A stretch of DNA of 64,000 nucleotides from Pseudomonas capeferrum. GTDB lineage: Bacteria; Pseudomonadota; Gammaproteobacteria; Pseudomonadales; Pseudomonadaceae. The stretch is taken from NCBI RefSeq assembly GCF_000731675.1, contig NZ_JMIT01000001.1, forward strand, positions 1,425,526 through 1,489,525. Direction: 5' to 3'. The notes under the pieces are model-generated. The model saw nothing but the letters and a program-made list of their open reading frames with translations, was not told the DNA's origin and did not search any database. Shown here one piece after another: positions 53,803-62,712 of the stretch. How positions within the stretch are numbered: the stretch's first letter is position 1; each line of letters begins with the position of its first letter. A program made the position numbers and the translations under genes.

Positions 53803-55184
53803 CAGGGCAAGCCCTCTAGGCCAGGTCGTCCCGCTACGAACGGCGCCGGCAACAATTTCAGGTGCACATCACGCCGGGCCAGGTTCGCCATCAAGCGCCT
53901 GGACGCGGGTTGCAGACGCCCCTCATAAATCGCGCGCAGTTGCACAAGTGCCAAGCCACTGGTATTCACCAACCAGTCCTTCACCGCATCGGGGCACGGT
54001 TTACCTTGCAAGGCCCGATGCAGGTAGGGCAACGCCACCTGCATGTCGGGATGACGGCATTGCAGAAAACGTTCAAGGCCCTTGCCCTGCCTGGCAAAGG
54101 GGCTGAACAACAGGCATATCAGCTGGGTCTGGCTGATGCCGTAGGCTTTGCCCGGATGCCCCGAAGCTGGCTCGCGCTGCCCATCGAAAGCGCAAGGGCC
54201 GGCCAGCCGCAACGCCTGTCGATGGCCCATTGGCTCGCTGCAACGAGCGCGCAGTTCGTGCAGCTGTGCCAGGGCCTTAGGGTCGATGAATGCCGCCAGC
54301 GGCCAGGCGTCCTGGTCAGGGTCAAGGCGGCAGCCGAGCATGAGGTCGAGCTGCTCTTGTTCAAGCAGATGCGGCAGCAAGTCATCGATAGCGATCACCC
54401 GCAACGTGGCATCCTCCGCGACCACGCGGCTGGGGTCGCCCACAGGCTCCAGGGGTGACCCGGCAACCCCCTGCAACCTGCCCAGCCCGCTGGCCAATGT
54501 CGCCAGGCACTGATGCAGCAGATGGGGCCCGCGCTCCCCTGCCTGGCACAGGCTACGCCGGGCCCAGGCCAGGTAACGGCGTCGCTGCCGGGCAGGTACG
54601 GCGGTAATCAGCACATCCGCACGCGACTGCGCCTGCAGCGCAACCCCCACGGCACCCGCCAGCTCCAGATGCAGCCGGCTGCCCAGCAGGGCTTCGGGCC
54701 GGGCATCGACCCCGTGCCCGAACATCAGCATGGCATTGCGTGCCAGGGCCCAGCGCTCGGTCGACGCCGAGGGCCGACGATTGAACGGCACCACCTCGCA
54801 GCCTTCGGTCATCTGCAGTTGTACCCGCGGGTCGTCCTGCATGAACAAGGCGTTGAAGCTGCGCTCATGGTTGTCCAGCGCGGCATTGCCGGCAGTCGGC
54901 AGGTTGACCACCAGTACCCGCAACTGGAAGGTCACCGGGGCGCGCAAGGCAATACTCAACTGGGCGGCGCGCAGAATGGCCAACAGGTGGGCACTTCGGC
55001 GGTCATTGCCCTGCAGTACCAGCAAACGGAATGTGCCGATGTATTCGGGGCCACCGGCAGCCACCAGCAGCCGCTGTATCAGCAACTGCACGGACGCGCG
55101 CTGCGCCTGGGACATATGGCTCAACAAGCGTTCCAGCACTTGCTGGTAGATATAGTGCATAGCCTGTTCGTGAATAGCGCTCAC
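53802..55184 (-). CDS. Unrecognised protein, 460 aa, coupled to the MocR-like regulator
   Basis: A 460-residue soluble protein that I cannot assign. The start MSAIHEQAMHYIYQQVLERLLSHMSQAQ is helical; then RLLVAAGGPEYIGTFRLLVLQG...RSAHLLAILRAAQLSIAL looks like an alpha/beta nucleotide or PLP-like core, and there is a second half with many conserved-looking Asp/Arg/His clusters (EPVGDPSRVVAEDATLRV; CRLDPDQDAWPLAAFIDPKAL). No signal peptide or membrane span. Its stop overlaps the MocR-like start. The long AT-richer region upstream probably holds its promoter. Confidence 0.75.
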   Translation of the reverse strand: MSAIHEQAMHYIYQQVLERLLSHMSQAQRASVQLLIQRLLVAAGGPEYIGTFRLLVLQGNDRRSAHLLAILRAAQLSIALRAPVTFQLRVLVVNLPTAGNAALDNHERSFNALFMQDDPRVQLQMTEGCEVVPFNRRPSASTERWALARNAMLMFGHGVDARPEALLGSRLHLELAGAVGVALQAQSRADVLITAVPARQRRRYLAWARRSLCQAGERGPHLLHQCLATLASGLGRLQGVAGSPLEPVGDPSRVVAEDATLRVIAIDDLLPHLLEQEQLDLMLGCRLDPDQDAWPLAAFIDPKALAQLHELRARCSEPMGHRQALRLAGPCAFDGQREPASGHPGKAYGISQTQLICLLFSPFARQGKGLERFLQCRHPDMQVALPYLHRALQGKPCPDAVKDWLVNTSGLALVQLRAIYEGRLQPASRRLMANLARRDVHLKLLPAPFVAGRPGLEGLP

Positions 55185-55651
55185 GTAATCACCTCATCAA
55201 CTTCATGCATTCATTACACGGTCAACTGCACACCGTGTAGTGCATCGATCCTGAAGAATTTTCCTACAAGTCTTGGGAAGTAACGATGTGACATGCTCTG
55301 TCGCCAAGCCATCGAAAAAAATGCCCCACACTGATGACAGGCTGCCGCCATACACTGCCCTGGCTCGGGCATAGCCATGCTCATTCCACGCTCCTTGCGC
55401 AAACTATCACTAGGCCATTATCGAGAGTTGTACATCGAATAGAAGATACAGATAAGGGTAAAAAAACCATTCAGCCAGTGCGTCAATACACAATGAATGG
55501 AACACTGCAAGCGTTCAACTTCAAATCTCTTCCAGGATATTACCGCAATAAACGGTAACCCCTTGAAGTATGTAGTCCACGTATTATTAATTTGTAGGAT
55601 GCATCTGATTATCTACAAGTATCACGCTGAAAATGTGCAGCCGCAAAACAC
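55185..55651. other. AT-richer 467-bp intergenic region
   Basis: This gap is visibly richer in A/T than its neighbours. It contains no convincing long gene. It must carry the promoter of the minus-strand gene starting at 55184. A 21-codon reading frame lies at 55493-55558. Runs such as TTAATTTG and GGGTAAAAAAACC are seen. No tandem repeats, so no origin-like iterons. Confidence 0.6.
55493..55558 (+). CDS. Possible 21-aa peptide
   Basis: ATG to TAA encodes M-N-G-T-L-Q-A-F-N-F-K-S-L-P-G-Y-Y-R-N-K-R. There is no good ribosome-binding site directly upstream; GATAAGGG is about 30 nt away. The peptide is basic and aromatic at the end. It could be a leader or small peptide, or chance. Reported only because the region is otherwise empty. 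Confidence 0.2.
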   Translation: MNGTLQAFNFKSLPGYYRNKR

Positions 55652-55676
55652 AAAAACCCGGGACTGTGCCCGGGTT
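55652..55676 (-). terminator. Rho-independent terminator
   Basis: AACCCGGG and CCCGGGTT pair around ACTGTG; on the minus strand five T residues follow. It terminates the quinone oxidoreductase gene. Confidence 0.9.
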
Positions 55677-55697
55677 CCTGTTGTCGTCAATGTCAGA

Positions 55698-56723
55698 TCA
55701 CGCAGGCTGCGCCATATCCAGCACCACCCGCCCCCCGCAAGGGCATTCATCCATATACCGATGTGCCTCGACCACCTGATCGAACGGATACACCTTGATG
55801 ATCTGCGGCGTCAGCAGTTGGTCGGCGGTGAACTGGTTGATATCGCGCAAGGCACGCTGCAGCGCGACCTGGTCCTGGCTGATGCCCAATTCCGGTTTGC
55901 CGGTAAAGTTACCGATGCAGTGCACATAGAACTGAATGTTCTTCTGGAACGCCGCACAAGCCGGGAATGGCGTCTGGTTGCCACCTTGCAGGCCATACAA
56001 CACCAGGCTGCCTCGGGGTGCCAGGACATCGCCGAGCAGCGACATCTGCGGCCCACCCATGCCATCGAGGACCATGTCCACGCCGCGACCGTCGGTGTAC
56101 TTGCCGATCTGCAGCAGCAGGTCCTGCTCCTCGGTGACGATCACTTTGTCCGCCCCCAGCCCCAGCAAGTACTCGCGTTGCTCGGGCGCCTTGGTGGCGG
56201 CAAACACTTTCAGCCCCAGGGCCTTGCCCAGTTGCACGAACGCAGGCCCTGCGCAGTGGCTGGCATCGGTGACCAGCGCCGTTTGCCCGGCCTTGGCGCG
56301 GGCCAGGTCGACATAGGCAAAGTAGGCGATCAGCAGCGGCGTGTAGTGCACGCTGGCTTCGATAGGCGTGAGGATATCCGGATACCGGGTGATTGCCGTG
56401 CGTGGCAGCACGATCACGTCGCCGTATACCGGGTGATCATTGGCGCTGGTGGCCGGGAAGCTGGCGACCCGGTCGCCCACCGCAATGTCCTCGACCCCTT
56501 CGCCGACAGCCGTCACCACCCCGGCCATTTCATGACCGATCCCCGCCGGCAGGCGGGCCTGGGAGGGGGCCAGGTTCTGACGCCAGAGCACGTCATACCA
56601 GCTGACGCCGATTGCCTGGACGCGGATCTGCACCTCGTCGGCGGCGGGCGACGGTTCGGCCTGCTCCTCGCAACGGAGCACATCGGCAGCGCCGAACTTG
56701 TGGAATCGGATCATGCGGGACAT
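55698..56723 (-). CDS. Zinc-type alcohol dehydrogenase/quinone oxidoreductase (MDR)
   Basis: A 341-residue medium-chain reductase. It has a GroES-like domain (GIGHEMAGVVTAVGEGVEDIAVGDRV) and a Rossmann domain (LVTDASHCAGPAFVQLGKALG replacing GAAGGVG). There are no structural zinc cysteines, so it is closer to NADPH:quinone reductases. The start at 56723 (MSRMIRFHKFGAADVLR) is preferred over 56798. It is divergent from a LysR gene that probably controls it. Confidence 0.9.
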   Translation of the reverse strand: MSRMIRFHKFGAADVLRCEEQAEPSPAADEVQIRVQAIGVSWYDVLWRQNLAPSQARLPAGIGHEMAGVVTAVGEGVEDIAVGDRVASFPATSANDHPVYGDVIVLPRTAITRYPDILTPIEASVHYTPLLIAYFAYVDLARAKAGQTALVTDASHCAGPAFVQLGKALGLKVFAATKAPEQREYLLGLGADKVIVTEEQDLLLQIGKYTDGRGVDMVLDGMGGPQMSLLGDVLAPRGSLVLYGLQGGNQTPFPACAAFQKNIQFYVHCIGNFTGKPELGISQDQVALQRALRDINQFTADQLLTPQIIKVYPFDQVVEAHRYMDECPCGGRVVLDMAQPA

Positions 56724-56782
56724 CGCATACCTCGCCTTGTGAACCTCTAATACCACGGACTTTATCCGGGCTTTGGCCGTTA

Positions 56783-56796
56783 GACCATCAGTGGTC
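56783..56796. promoter_or_regulatory. Inverted repeat in quinone oxidoreductase/LysR gap
   Basis: GACCA-TCAG-TGGTC is a 5-4-5 inverted repeat in the 204-bp divergent gap, 60 bp upstream of the oxidoreductase start. It is a possible LysR site; nothing else distinct is seen in this gap. Confidence 0.35.
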
Positions 56797-56927
56797 ATTA
56801 ATAGTCGACATGCTTGTCATCGATTGGGCACCTGACATTCCTATGAATTGGCACCCGGAAATCGGTGCAGGGTAACAGCCTTTGGCCTTAAGATTCACCC
56901 CTGCCCCACTTTAGGCGAAGCGCACCG

Positions 56928-57842
56928 ATGAATCGAAACGACCTGCGTCGTGTAGACCTCAACCTGCTGATCGTGTTCGAAACGCTGATGCACGAGCGCA
57001 GCGTGACCCGTGCTGCCGAGAAGCTATTCCTCGGCCAGCCGGCCATCAGCGCGGCCCTGTCGCGCTTGCGCAACCTCTTCGACGACCCGTTGTTCGTGCG
57101 CACCGGCCGCAGCATGGAACCTTCGGCACGGGCACATGAGATCTTCGCCCTGCTCTCCCCGGCGCTGGACTCCATCTCCACCGCCGTCAGCCGCGCCGCC
57201 GAGTTCAACCCGGCCACCAGCAATGCGGTGTTCCGCATCGGCCTGTCGGACGACGCCGAATTCGCCCTGCTGCCGCAACTGCTCAAGCGTATCCGCGCCG
57301 AAGCGCCGGGTATCGTGTTGGTGGTGCGCCGGGTCAATTACCTGCTGATGCCTACCTTGCTGGCCTCGGGCGAAATCTCGGTGGGGGTCAGCTACACCAG
57401 TGAACTGCCCGCCAACGCCAAGCGCAAGGTGCTGCGCCGCAGCAAGCCGAAACTGCTGCGTGCCGACAGCGTGCCGGGCAGCATCACCCTGGATGACTTC
57501 TGCGCCCGGCCGCATGCGTTGGTGTCGTTCGCCGGCGACCTGTCCGGGTTCATCGATGAAGCGCTCGAAGAAATTGACCGCAAGCGCCACGTGGTGCTTG
57601 CGGTGCCGCAGTTCAACGGGCTGGGGAGTTTGCTGGCGGGGACCGATATCGTTGCCACGGTACCGGACTACACGGCGGATGCACTGACGGCTGCGGGGGG
57701 CTTGCGGGCGGAAGATCTGCCGATTGAAGTGCGCAGTTTCGAGCTGCACATGGCTTGGCGCGGGGCGCAGGATAACGACCCGGCGGAGCGATGGTTGCGG
57801 TCGCGGATACAGATGTTTTTTGGGGACCCTGACAGTCTTTAG
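56928..57842 (+). CDS. LysR-family transcriptional regulator (NodD-like)
   Basis: A 304-residue LysR regulator of the NodD/NahR/LinR type: RRVDLNLLIVFETLMHERSVTRAAEKLFLGQPAISAALSRLRNLFDDPLFVRTGRSMEPS at the N-terminus. It is divergent from the quinone oxidoreductase gene and probably regulates it. It is the last ordinary gene before a gene-poor accessory stretch. Confidence 0.93.
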   Translation: MNRNDLRRVDLNLLIVFETLMHERSVTRAAEKLFLGQPAISAALSRLRNLFDDPLFVRTGRSMEPSARAHEIFALLSPALDSISTAVSRAAEFNPATSNAVFRIGLSDDAEFALLPQLLKRIRAEAPGIVLVVRRVNYLLMPTLLASGEISVGVSYTSELPANAKRKVLRRSKPKLLRADSVPGSITLDDFCARPHALVSFAGDLSGFIDEALEEIDRKRHVVLAVPQFNGLGSLLAGTDIVATVPDYTADALTAAGGLRAEDLPIEVRSFELHMAWRGAQDNDPAERWLRSRIQMFFGDPDSL

Positions 57843-58394
57843 GGGCTTCGCGCATGCTTGATTAGCTAATCATTTCTGCCTTTTTCTAGCCTCGAATAGC
57901 CATTTACTTCCAGTTAATTGCTAAATTTTGGGCATATTTGAGGGCACGCTTTGGATGGTTTGAAAGGATGCCCCCAACCGAAGATGCTCAGCTCTTTCAG
58001 TAATCTGTCGACCACGCTATTCCTCTTGGATGCCAAAGACGAGCGCCCCCGCATCCACCCCTGCCTCAAGTACGTGACGCAAAGCGCCCCTCTGGGTAAG
58101 GATGAGCAGCCATCCATAACGCGCTACTGAAGCCTGTTCCTCTGTCTACGTCGCTTGGGGGCTTGCCACCATAAGCAACAGACCGCAACTCGAAAACCAT
58201 CTAGACGCGACCGGGTTTCCAGCACCGCCTAGTAATTGAAGTATGCCCTGACCACCCTTCAAGAATCACAGGCCAGCCACAGTGTAGTCGGTGTCAGTTT
58301 CGCTAGTGGACCGTCGCCGTTAGCCAGACACGGCTCTCCCATCAAGCGTGGTAAGCGCAAGTAACGCACATTGCAGCCAAGCCGACGGGTCTAG
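57843..58394. other. Gene-poor region with no supported gene
   Basis: The stretch has only short reading frames with no recognised domain. A 12-bp palindrome GATTAGCTAATC lies at 57860-57871. A 67-codon minus-strand frame (57914-58117) has no ribosome site or family. Probably mobile-element or gene debris to the left of the istB relic. Confidence 0.6.
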
Positions 58395-58607
58395 TTGGGC
58401 AAGTGCACAGTCGAACGAGGTTTCCCTAACTCCGGTCGGGCCGCTAATTATCAAATTCAGCCCATCGCGTAGACAATGCTTCCTGTTCAGTCGCAGGATC
58501 AAGGCCTTTGCCAGCACGCGAGCGCTGCGGTAGTCGATGTCTTCCAGGCAGCCGCTGTGGTGCAGGCGATCGGCTTCGAGACGGGTCACCAAACACCCTC
58601 TGGTCAT
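58395..58607 (-). pseudogene. IS21-family istB (transposition helper ATPase) remnant
   Basis: A fragment of about 70 codons with the IstB hallmarks LEDIDYR and NLIISGPTGV, where the Walker A should be GPTGVGK[ST] but reads G-P-T-G-V-R-E-T, destroying the lysine, followed by CALAQ. After that the sequence leaves the family and soon stops. The istA transposase and the rest of istB are missing. It is a dead relic of an IS21 element. Confidence 0.75.
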
Positions 58608-59291
58608 TATTGTCCTGTAGAGGCTGCCCGGAAACTGACAAGCCTCTGGGCAATATCCTGACCATCACATTGTCGCGATGACAGTCTGCATTTATCGCGG
58701 TAACGGAGAAAAAGCACGCCAAGCAGTTGATGGCCACGTACTGCAAGCAACACACCAACCGCTACCCCAAAGAAATACGTGACATGCGCGATACCATCAT
58801 TGAAAACATCATGAATGGAATGGATGTAGAGGCGCATTCTCTGTAGAAGCACAATTGCTGCTGTAAGCCAGAGGCCCGGGCACTCTCGGGCATCTATTGA
58901 TGCCCTACCCGATTCAGCACAAACTCATCAACGGCGTCGCCTCTCGTGCCCTGTTCAACTGGGTCGCCCTTGCCTGCGCAGCCTCACGGCTCTTACCCCT
59001 TTTGCGTAACCACAGCAGGCTCCAACCTCCCTTTCTGCATTCAGTAGCGCACGATGCGGCACTCTCAGACCATGGTGGCATTCAAGTTTTTCTGCTTGAC
59101 GTTGATAGCTCGTAAGGTGCGATACTGCCGCAAGTAGCAATATGCCACCAACTGACACAAGGACGTTTCTTTGCGCCTGCTCACAGTCTTTTTTCTCCTC
59201 CAGCCTGATCGAAAGCATCAGCCGCTGGATGCAGCCCCAAGCTCGCCTCGTAGTTTGCGTACCAGGTACGCCACCCCGATGATCTGATCAG
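58608..59291. other. Gene-poor region right of the istB relic
   Basis: Only short frames are present. One plus-strand frame ending at 58846 reads ...YCKQHTNRYPKEIRDMRDT, which looks like a gene's C-terminal end without the rest; I do not recognise it. Other frames (58897-59115 plus, 58955-59218 minus) lack ribosome sites. Likely decayed DNA. Confidence 0.5.
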
Positions 59292-59333
59292 TTGCATGGA
59301 GCTTGCGACTCAACTTGTCGCAACTTCATGCAA
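59292..59333 (+). promoter_or_regulatory. Nested inverted repeat upstream of the dynamin operon
   Basis: Inner arms TTGCGAC/GTCGCAA (7-nt spacer) are flanked, after 5 and 4 nt, by outer arms TTGCAT/ATGCAA. The 42-bp figure lies about 105 bp before the first dynamin-like gene. It can be a double operator or, if transcribed, a hairpin with an internal loop. A GGGCG-AA-CGCCC hairpin with T6 nearby follows at about 59360-59390. Confidence 0.6.
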
Positions 59334-59438
59334 GGCTGTTTCCAGCGGACAGGGCGAACGCCCTCGCCTCCCGTATTTTTTCAACAGCACTCTCCATATC
59401 GCCATGAATGCCATCGGCTCAACAGGACCGTGAGAAAC

Positions 59439-60446
59439 ATGAAGCATGCAACAAGGTCAGTGGCCCGCTCGGGAAAAACGAGGCCCCGTCAGACAAGTAG
59501 CGCCCCCTTCGATGTTTTGGTACTGGCGACCATGAGTGCAGGCAAGACATCGTTCATCAATGCCCTGATCGGGCAAGAATTGCTGCACACCGCCAACGAA
59601 GCCACTACCGCTTGCATGACGCGTGTCGAACACCGCCAAGGCGCGCGGGCCTTCGACGGTGCTTGCTACTCGCATGATGATCAAGAGCTTGCGCGGCTTA
59701 AGGACACTTCAGCCGCGATGCTTCGTGACTGGAATGCCAACAGCGAAGTGAAGCGAATCTGCTTGAAAGGCAACTTCAAAATCGTACCCAGCCCTGCATC
59801 TGGCCTGGTATTGCATGACACCCCCGGCCCGAACAACAGCCAGGACCACAGGCATGCAGAGCTGATGCTCGAAGCGGTACGGACTGTTTCTTTCAAAGCC
59901 CTGTGCTATGTGCTTAATGCCAGCCAACTGGGCACGCAGGATGATCGCGCGCTGCTGGAGCAAATTCGTGATGAACTCGCGACCCGACCTGACCACACGA
60001 TCTACTTCATCCTAAACAAAGTCGACCTGCTGGACCCTGAGACGGGTGAAACCATTGATGCCTATGTCGGCAAGGCTCACCGCTACCTCACAGCCATTGG
60101 CTTTGAACAACCGATCATCATCCCGACCATGGCCAACGTCGCGCTCTATGCCCGAAAGGCCCTCAAGGCCCAGGCCTTGACTCGCTCGCAGCGGTTGAGG
60201 CTTCACCAGGCGCTTGCCGACCTGCAGGAAAACAAGCGCTCGCTGCTTCACGCCACGGTGGTGCCAGACACCATCAAGAAAGGCGTATTCAAGGCACTCA
60301 GCAGCCTGGAACGGCAACGTCAGCTCAAAGCGCTCGACGCGCAAGCCTGCGAAAAAAACGATTTGCAGCAATTGGTGGCCATCAGCGGTTTGAAGACCGT
60401 AGAGGCCCTGATCAAACATCAACGTCAATCGATCAAGAATCCATGA
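59439..60446 (+). CDS. Short dynamin-like GTPase
   Basis: A 335-residue protein that is mostly a dynamin-family GTPase domain. The P-loop is A30-T-M-S-A-G-K-T37 (Ala instead of the first Gly), switch threonines are in NEATTACMTR, G3 is DTPGPNNSQD and G4 is NKVD. There is no long helical stalk: only about 90 residues follow the GTPase core. It ends overlapping the next gene by 4 nt (ATGA). The GTPase core closely resembles the next gene product, so the pair arose by duplication. Start 59439 is chosen; an upstream extension to 59292 crosses the nested repeat. Confidence 0.85.
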   Translation: MKHATRSVARSGKTRPRQTSSAPFDVLVLATMSAGKTSFINALIGQELLHTANEATTACMTRVEHRQGARAFDGACYSHDDQELARLKDTSAAMLRDWNANSEVKRICLKGNFKIVPSPASGLVLHDTPGPNNSQDHRHAELMLEAVRTVSFKALCYVLNASQLGTQDDRALLEQIRDELATRPDHTIYFILNKVDLLDPETGETIDAYVGKAHRYLTAIGFEQPIIIPTMANVALYARKALKAQALTRSQRLRLHQALADLQENKRSLLHATVVPDTIKKGVFKALSSLERQRQLKALDAQACEKNDLQQLVAISGLKTVEALIKHQRQSIKNP

Positions 60447-62701
60447 ACCGCATCCATATCACACACAACCCTTTCACCGTCGAAACGATTTTCTCGATCA
60501 ACGACCAGGCCCCGGCAGACGGCTGCAAATTGTCGAGCTACAAGGAGTCGCGCCTGCAGTTGTGGGTCGAAAAATTGTTCGATGAATTGAGCGAACTGTT
60601 CAACGGCGACAATCGCTTCCATGTCGCTTTTACAGGTGTTGAGTCTGACTTCCTGGATATCCAGGAAGCCGCTAACGTGGCCATTGCCAATGGCATGCAG
60701 GTGGAACTGGAGTGGCACCAGACCGTACCTACCGAACAACGCCTGGAGCAGATCCGCGCCCTGATGGCCGAGGCGCGCGAGCACACTCAATTCGATCAGT
60801 TCATTGCTGACAACGAGCAGGTTCGCAAGTCCATCGAAGAAGCGTTCAACCGTGACTTCGATGTTTATGTCGTCGCGACCATGTCATCGGGCAAGTCGAC
60901 ATTGATCAACGCGATGCTGGGGCGCGACCTGCTCCCTGCGGCGAACGAAGCGACGACTGCGACAATTGCCCGGATCACGGACAATGATCGGATGACCGAT
61001 CGATTCTCGGCCAAACGCTTCAACCGCAAAGGTGAAGAAGTGGGTGCGGCTGACAATGTCGACCTGGAATGCCTCAAAGAGTGGAACCAACTCGAGGACA
61101 CCCAGCTGATCGATATCGAAGGCAACATCGTAGCGATTCGCGAGCGCGAGGACGTGCGCCTGGTCCTGACCGATACCCCCGGCCCTAACAATAGCCAGGA
61201 TGAAGAGCATCAGCTCAAGACCATGAGTTTCATTCAGGATTCCCGGCGCAACCCGCTTATCCTGTATGTGCTGAATGCCAGCCAGCTGGGCACCAACGAT
61301 GACAGCAATCTGCTCGGCCTGGTCGCCGAGACCATGCGCAAGGGTGGTAAGCAAAGCAAGGATCGCTTCATCTTCGTGATCAACAAAATGGACGTGTTTG
61401 ATCCTGAGCAGGGAGAAGATATCCCTTCTGTACTCAAGCGTGTGAACCAGTACCTCACCAGTAATGGTATTCAGAACCCCCTGATTTATCCGATCTCTGC
61501 CAACCTCACGCGTTTGATCCGCAAACCGAGCGACCTGCACACGCGCAAGGAGCGCAACGAGCATAAGTCGATGGCAGACATGTTCAGCGAAGAACCAAGC
61601 ATGAACATGATGCAGTACATGCCGATCACCTCTCGCGTGCATCGCTCGCTGCAGGAAAAACGCCACTCCCCGTTGCTGCTCAGCAGCGGGTTGCCGGCAG
61701 TCGAAGCGATGATCGACGAGTACATCGACAAGTACAACCTGCCGCACCGGCTCAAACGCGCCTATGAAGCCCTGGGTCACGCCATTCGAGTGGGTTTGAA
61801 TGAAACTGACCTGATCGAACAACTGCAACAAGATGAAAGGACCCTGGCCCATCTGAACGAGGAGATCCAGGGCCTGCAGCAGCGGCAGGAAAAAGGCTTC
61901 GACACCGCAGCTTACAAAGACAAGCTGGAGCGCGAGGGCAAGGCGCTCCCGCGAGACACAGAGCTTGAACTGGCCAAGCTGGAAGCCGTTATTGGGCCCA
62001 TCATCAAGCAGCTGGGCGCAAACTTCATGCAAAACGACGTTCGGGTAAGCATTGCCGAAGCGCGCGTGCAAGAAGCGGAAGAGCTGCTGCAGTTCAACCA
62101 TCGGAAGCTGGTGAACCAGTACGAGTCGGTGTTCGTCTCCAGCCAAGAGCTTATCCGCCAAGACCTGCACACCGAGTATCAGCGTTACGTCACAGAAATC
62201 TTCCAAGGCACCGAGAGCTTGAACCTGCCAATTTTCGAGGGGCTTAAACAGGCGGCCTCGAACATCTCATTCAATCTGTCCGTATGCCAGGATGATATTC
62301 AAGTAAAACGCGTTGTAATTGGGACACGCGAGGTAAGCGACAGCTCTTGGTGGAACCCCTTCTCCTGGGGCTCGACCCGAACGGTACGGGATTACGGCAA
62401 CGAAAATTACGTCGATCTCGAGAAGTTCTGGCAGGAGCGTTCCACTCGAATCCAGGCCGAATTCACACGCCTGGTCGAGAACGCTCGTAAGGAAATTGAG
62501 GTTGGCAAGGACCGTTTGATCGAACAATACGTTGCATTCATGACCCGCGAATTTGACCTCAAATTTGCCGAACTGCTGACGTCCTTGAGTTCCAAAACCA
62601 CAGACCGAAACGCCCGCGAGGTTGCAGTTTCCGAAGCCAAGGCACTGCGTGCCTGGATCGATAACTTCAAAACCAAGCTCGACAGCACATTGGCTATTTA
62701 A
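60443..62701 (+). CDS. Long dynamin-like GTPase with WW-rich membrane-loop motif
   Basis: A 752-residue dynamin-like protein. A separate N-terminal domain (1-130) of unknown type precedes the GTPase: P-loop A145-T-M-S-S-G-K-S152, switch NEATTATIARI, G3 D244-T-P-G, and G4 N314-K-M-D317. A helical stalk with coiled coils (about 440-600; LQQDERTLAHLNEEIQGLQQRQEK) follows. Around residue 634-642 the motif SSWWNPFSWGS is a hydrophobic tip like the membrane paddles of bacterial dynamin-like proteins. It should hydrolyse GTP while binding or remodelling membrane. Confidence 0.9.
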   Translation: MNRIHITHNPFTVETIFSINDQAPADGCKLSSYKESRLQLWVEKLFDELSELFNGDNRFHVAFTGVESDFLDIQEAANVAIANGMQVELEWHQTVPTEQRLEQIRALMAEAREHTQFDQFIADNEQVRKSIEEAFNRDFDVYVVATMSSGKSTLINAMLGRDLLPAANEATTATIARITDNDRMTDRFSAKRFNRKGEEVGAADNVDLECLKEWNQLEDTQLIDIEGNIVAIREREDVRLVLTDTPGPNNSQDEEHQLKTMSFIQDSRRNPLILYVLNASQLGTNDDSNLLGLVAETMRKGGKQSKDRFIFVINKMDVFDPEQGEDIPSVLKRVNQYLTSNGIQNPLIYPISANLTRLIRKPSDLHTRKERNEHKSMADMFSEEPSMNMMQYMPITSRVHRSLQEKRHSPLLLSSGLPAVEAMIDEYIDKYNLPHRLKRAYEALGHAIRVGLNETDLIEQLQQDERTLAHLNEEIQGLQQRQEKGFDTAAYKDKLEREGKALPRDTELELAKLEAVIGPIIKQLGANFMQNDVRVSIAEARVQEAEELLQFNHRKLVNQYESVFVSSQELIRQDLHTEYQRYVTEIFQGTESLNLPIFEGLKQAASNISFNLSVCQDDIQVKRVVIGTREVSDSSWWNPFSWGSTRTVRDYGNENYVDLEKFWQERSTRIQAEFTRLVENARKEIEVGKDRLIEQYVAFMTREFDLKFAELLTSLSSKTTDRNAREVAVSEAKALRAWIDNFKTKLDSTLAI

Positions 62702-62712
62702 GGAGCCCCAAC

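Noticed and set aside
55185..55651. Replication origin or transfer origin in the AT-richer gap
   Set aside because: No iterons, DnaA-box cluster or mobilisation gene was seen.
57914..58117. 67-codon minus-strand frame
   Set aside because: No ribosome site, no known domain, in a decayed region.
58897..59218. Two overlapping short frames (plus 58897-59115, minus 58955-59218)
   Set aside because: Neither has a start signal or recognisable family; they overlap each other and lie in gene-poor DNA.
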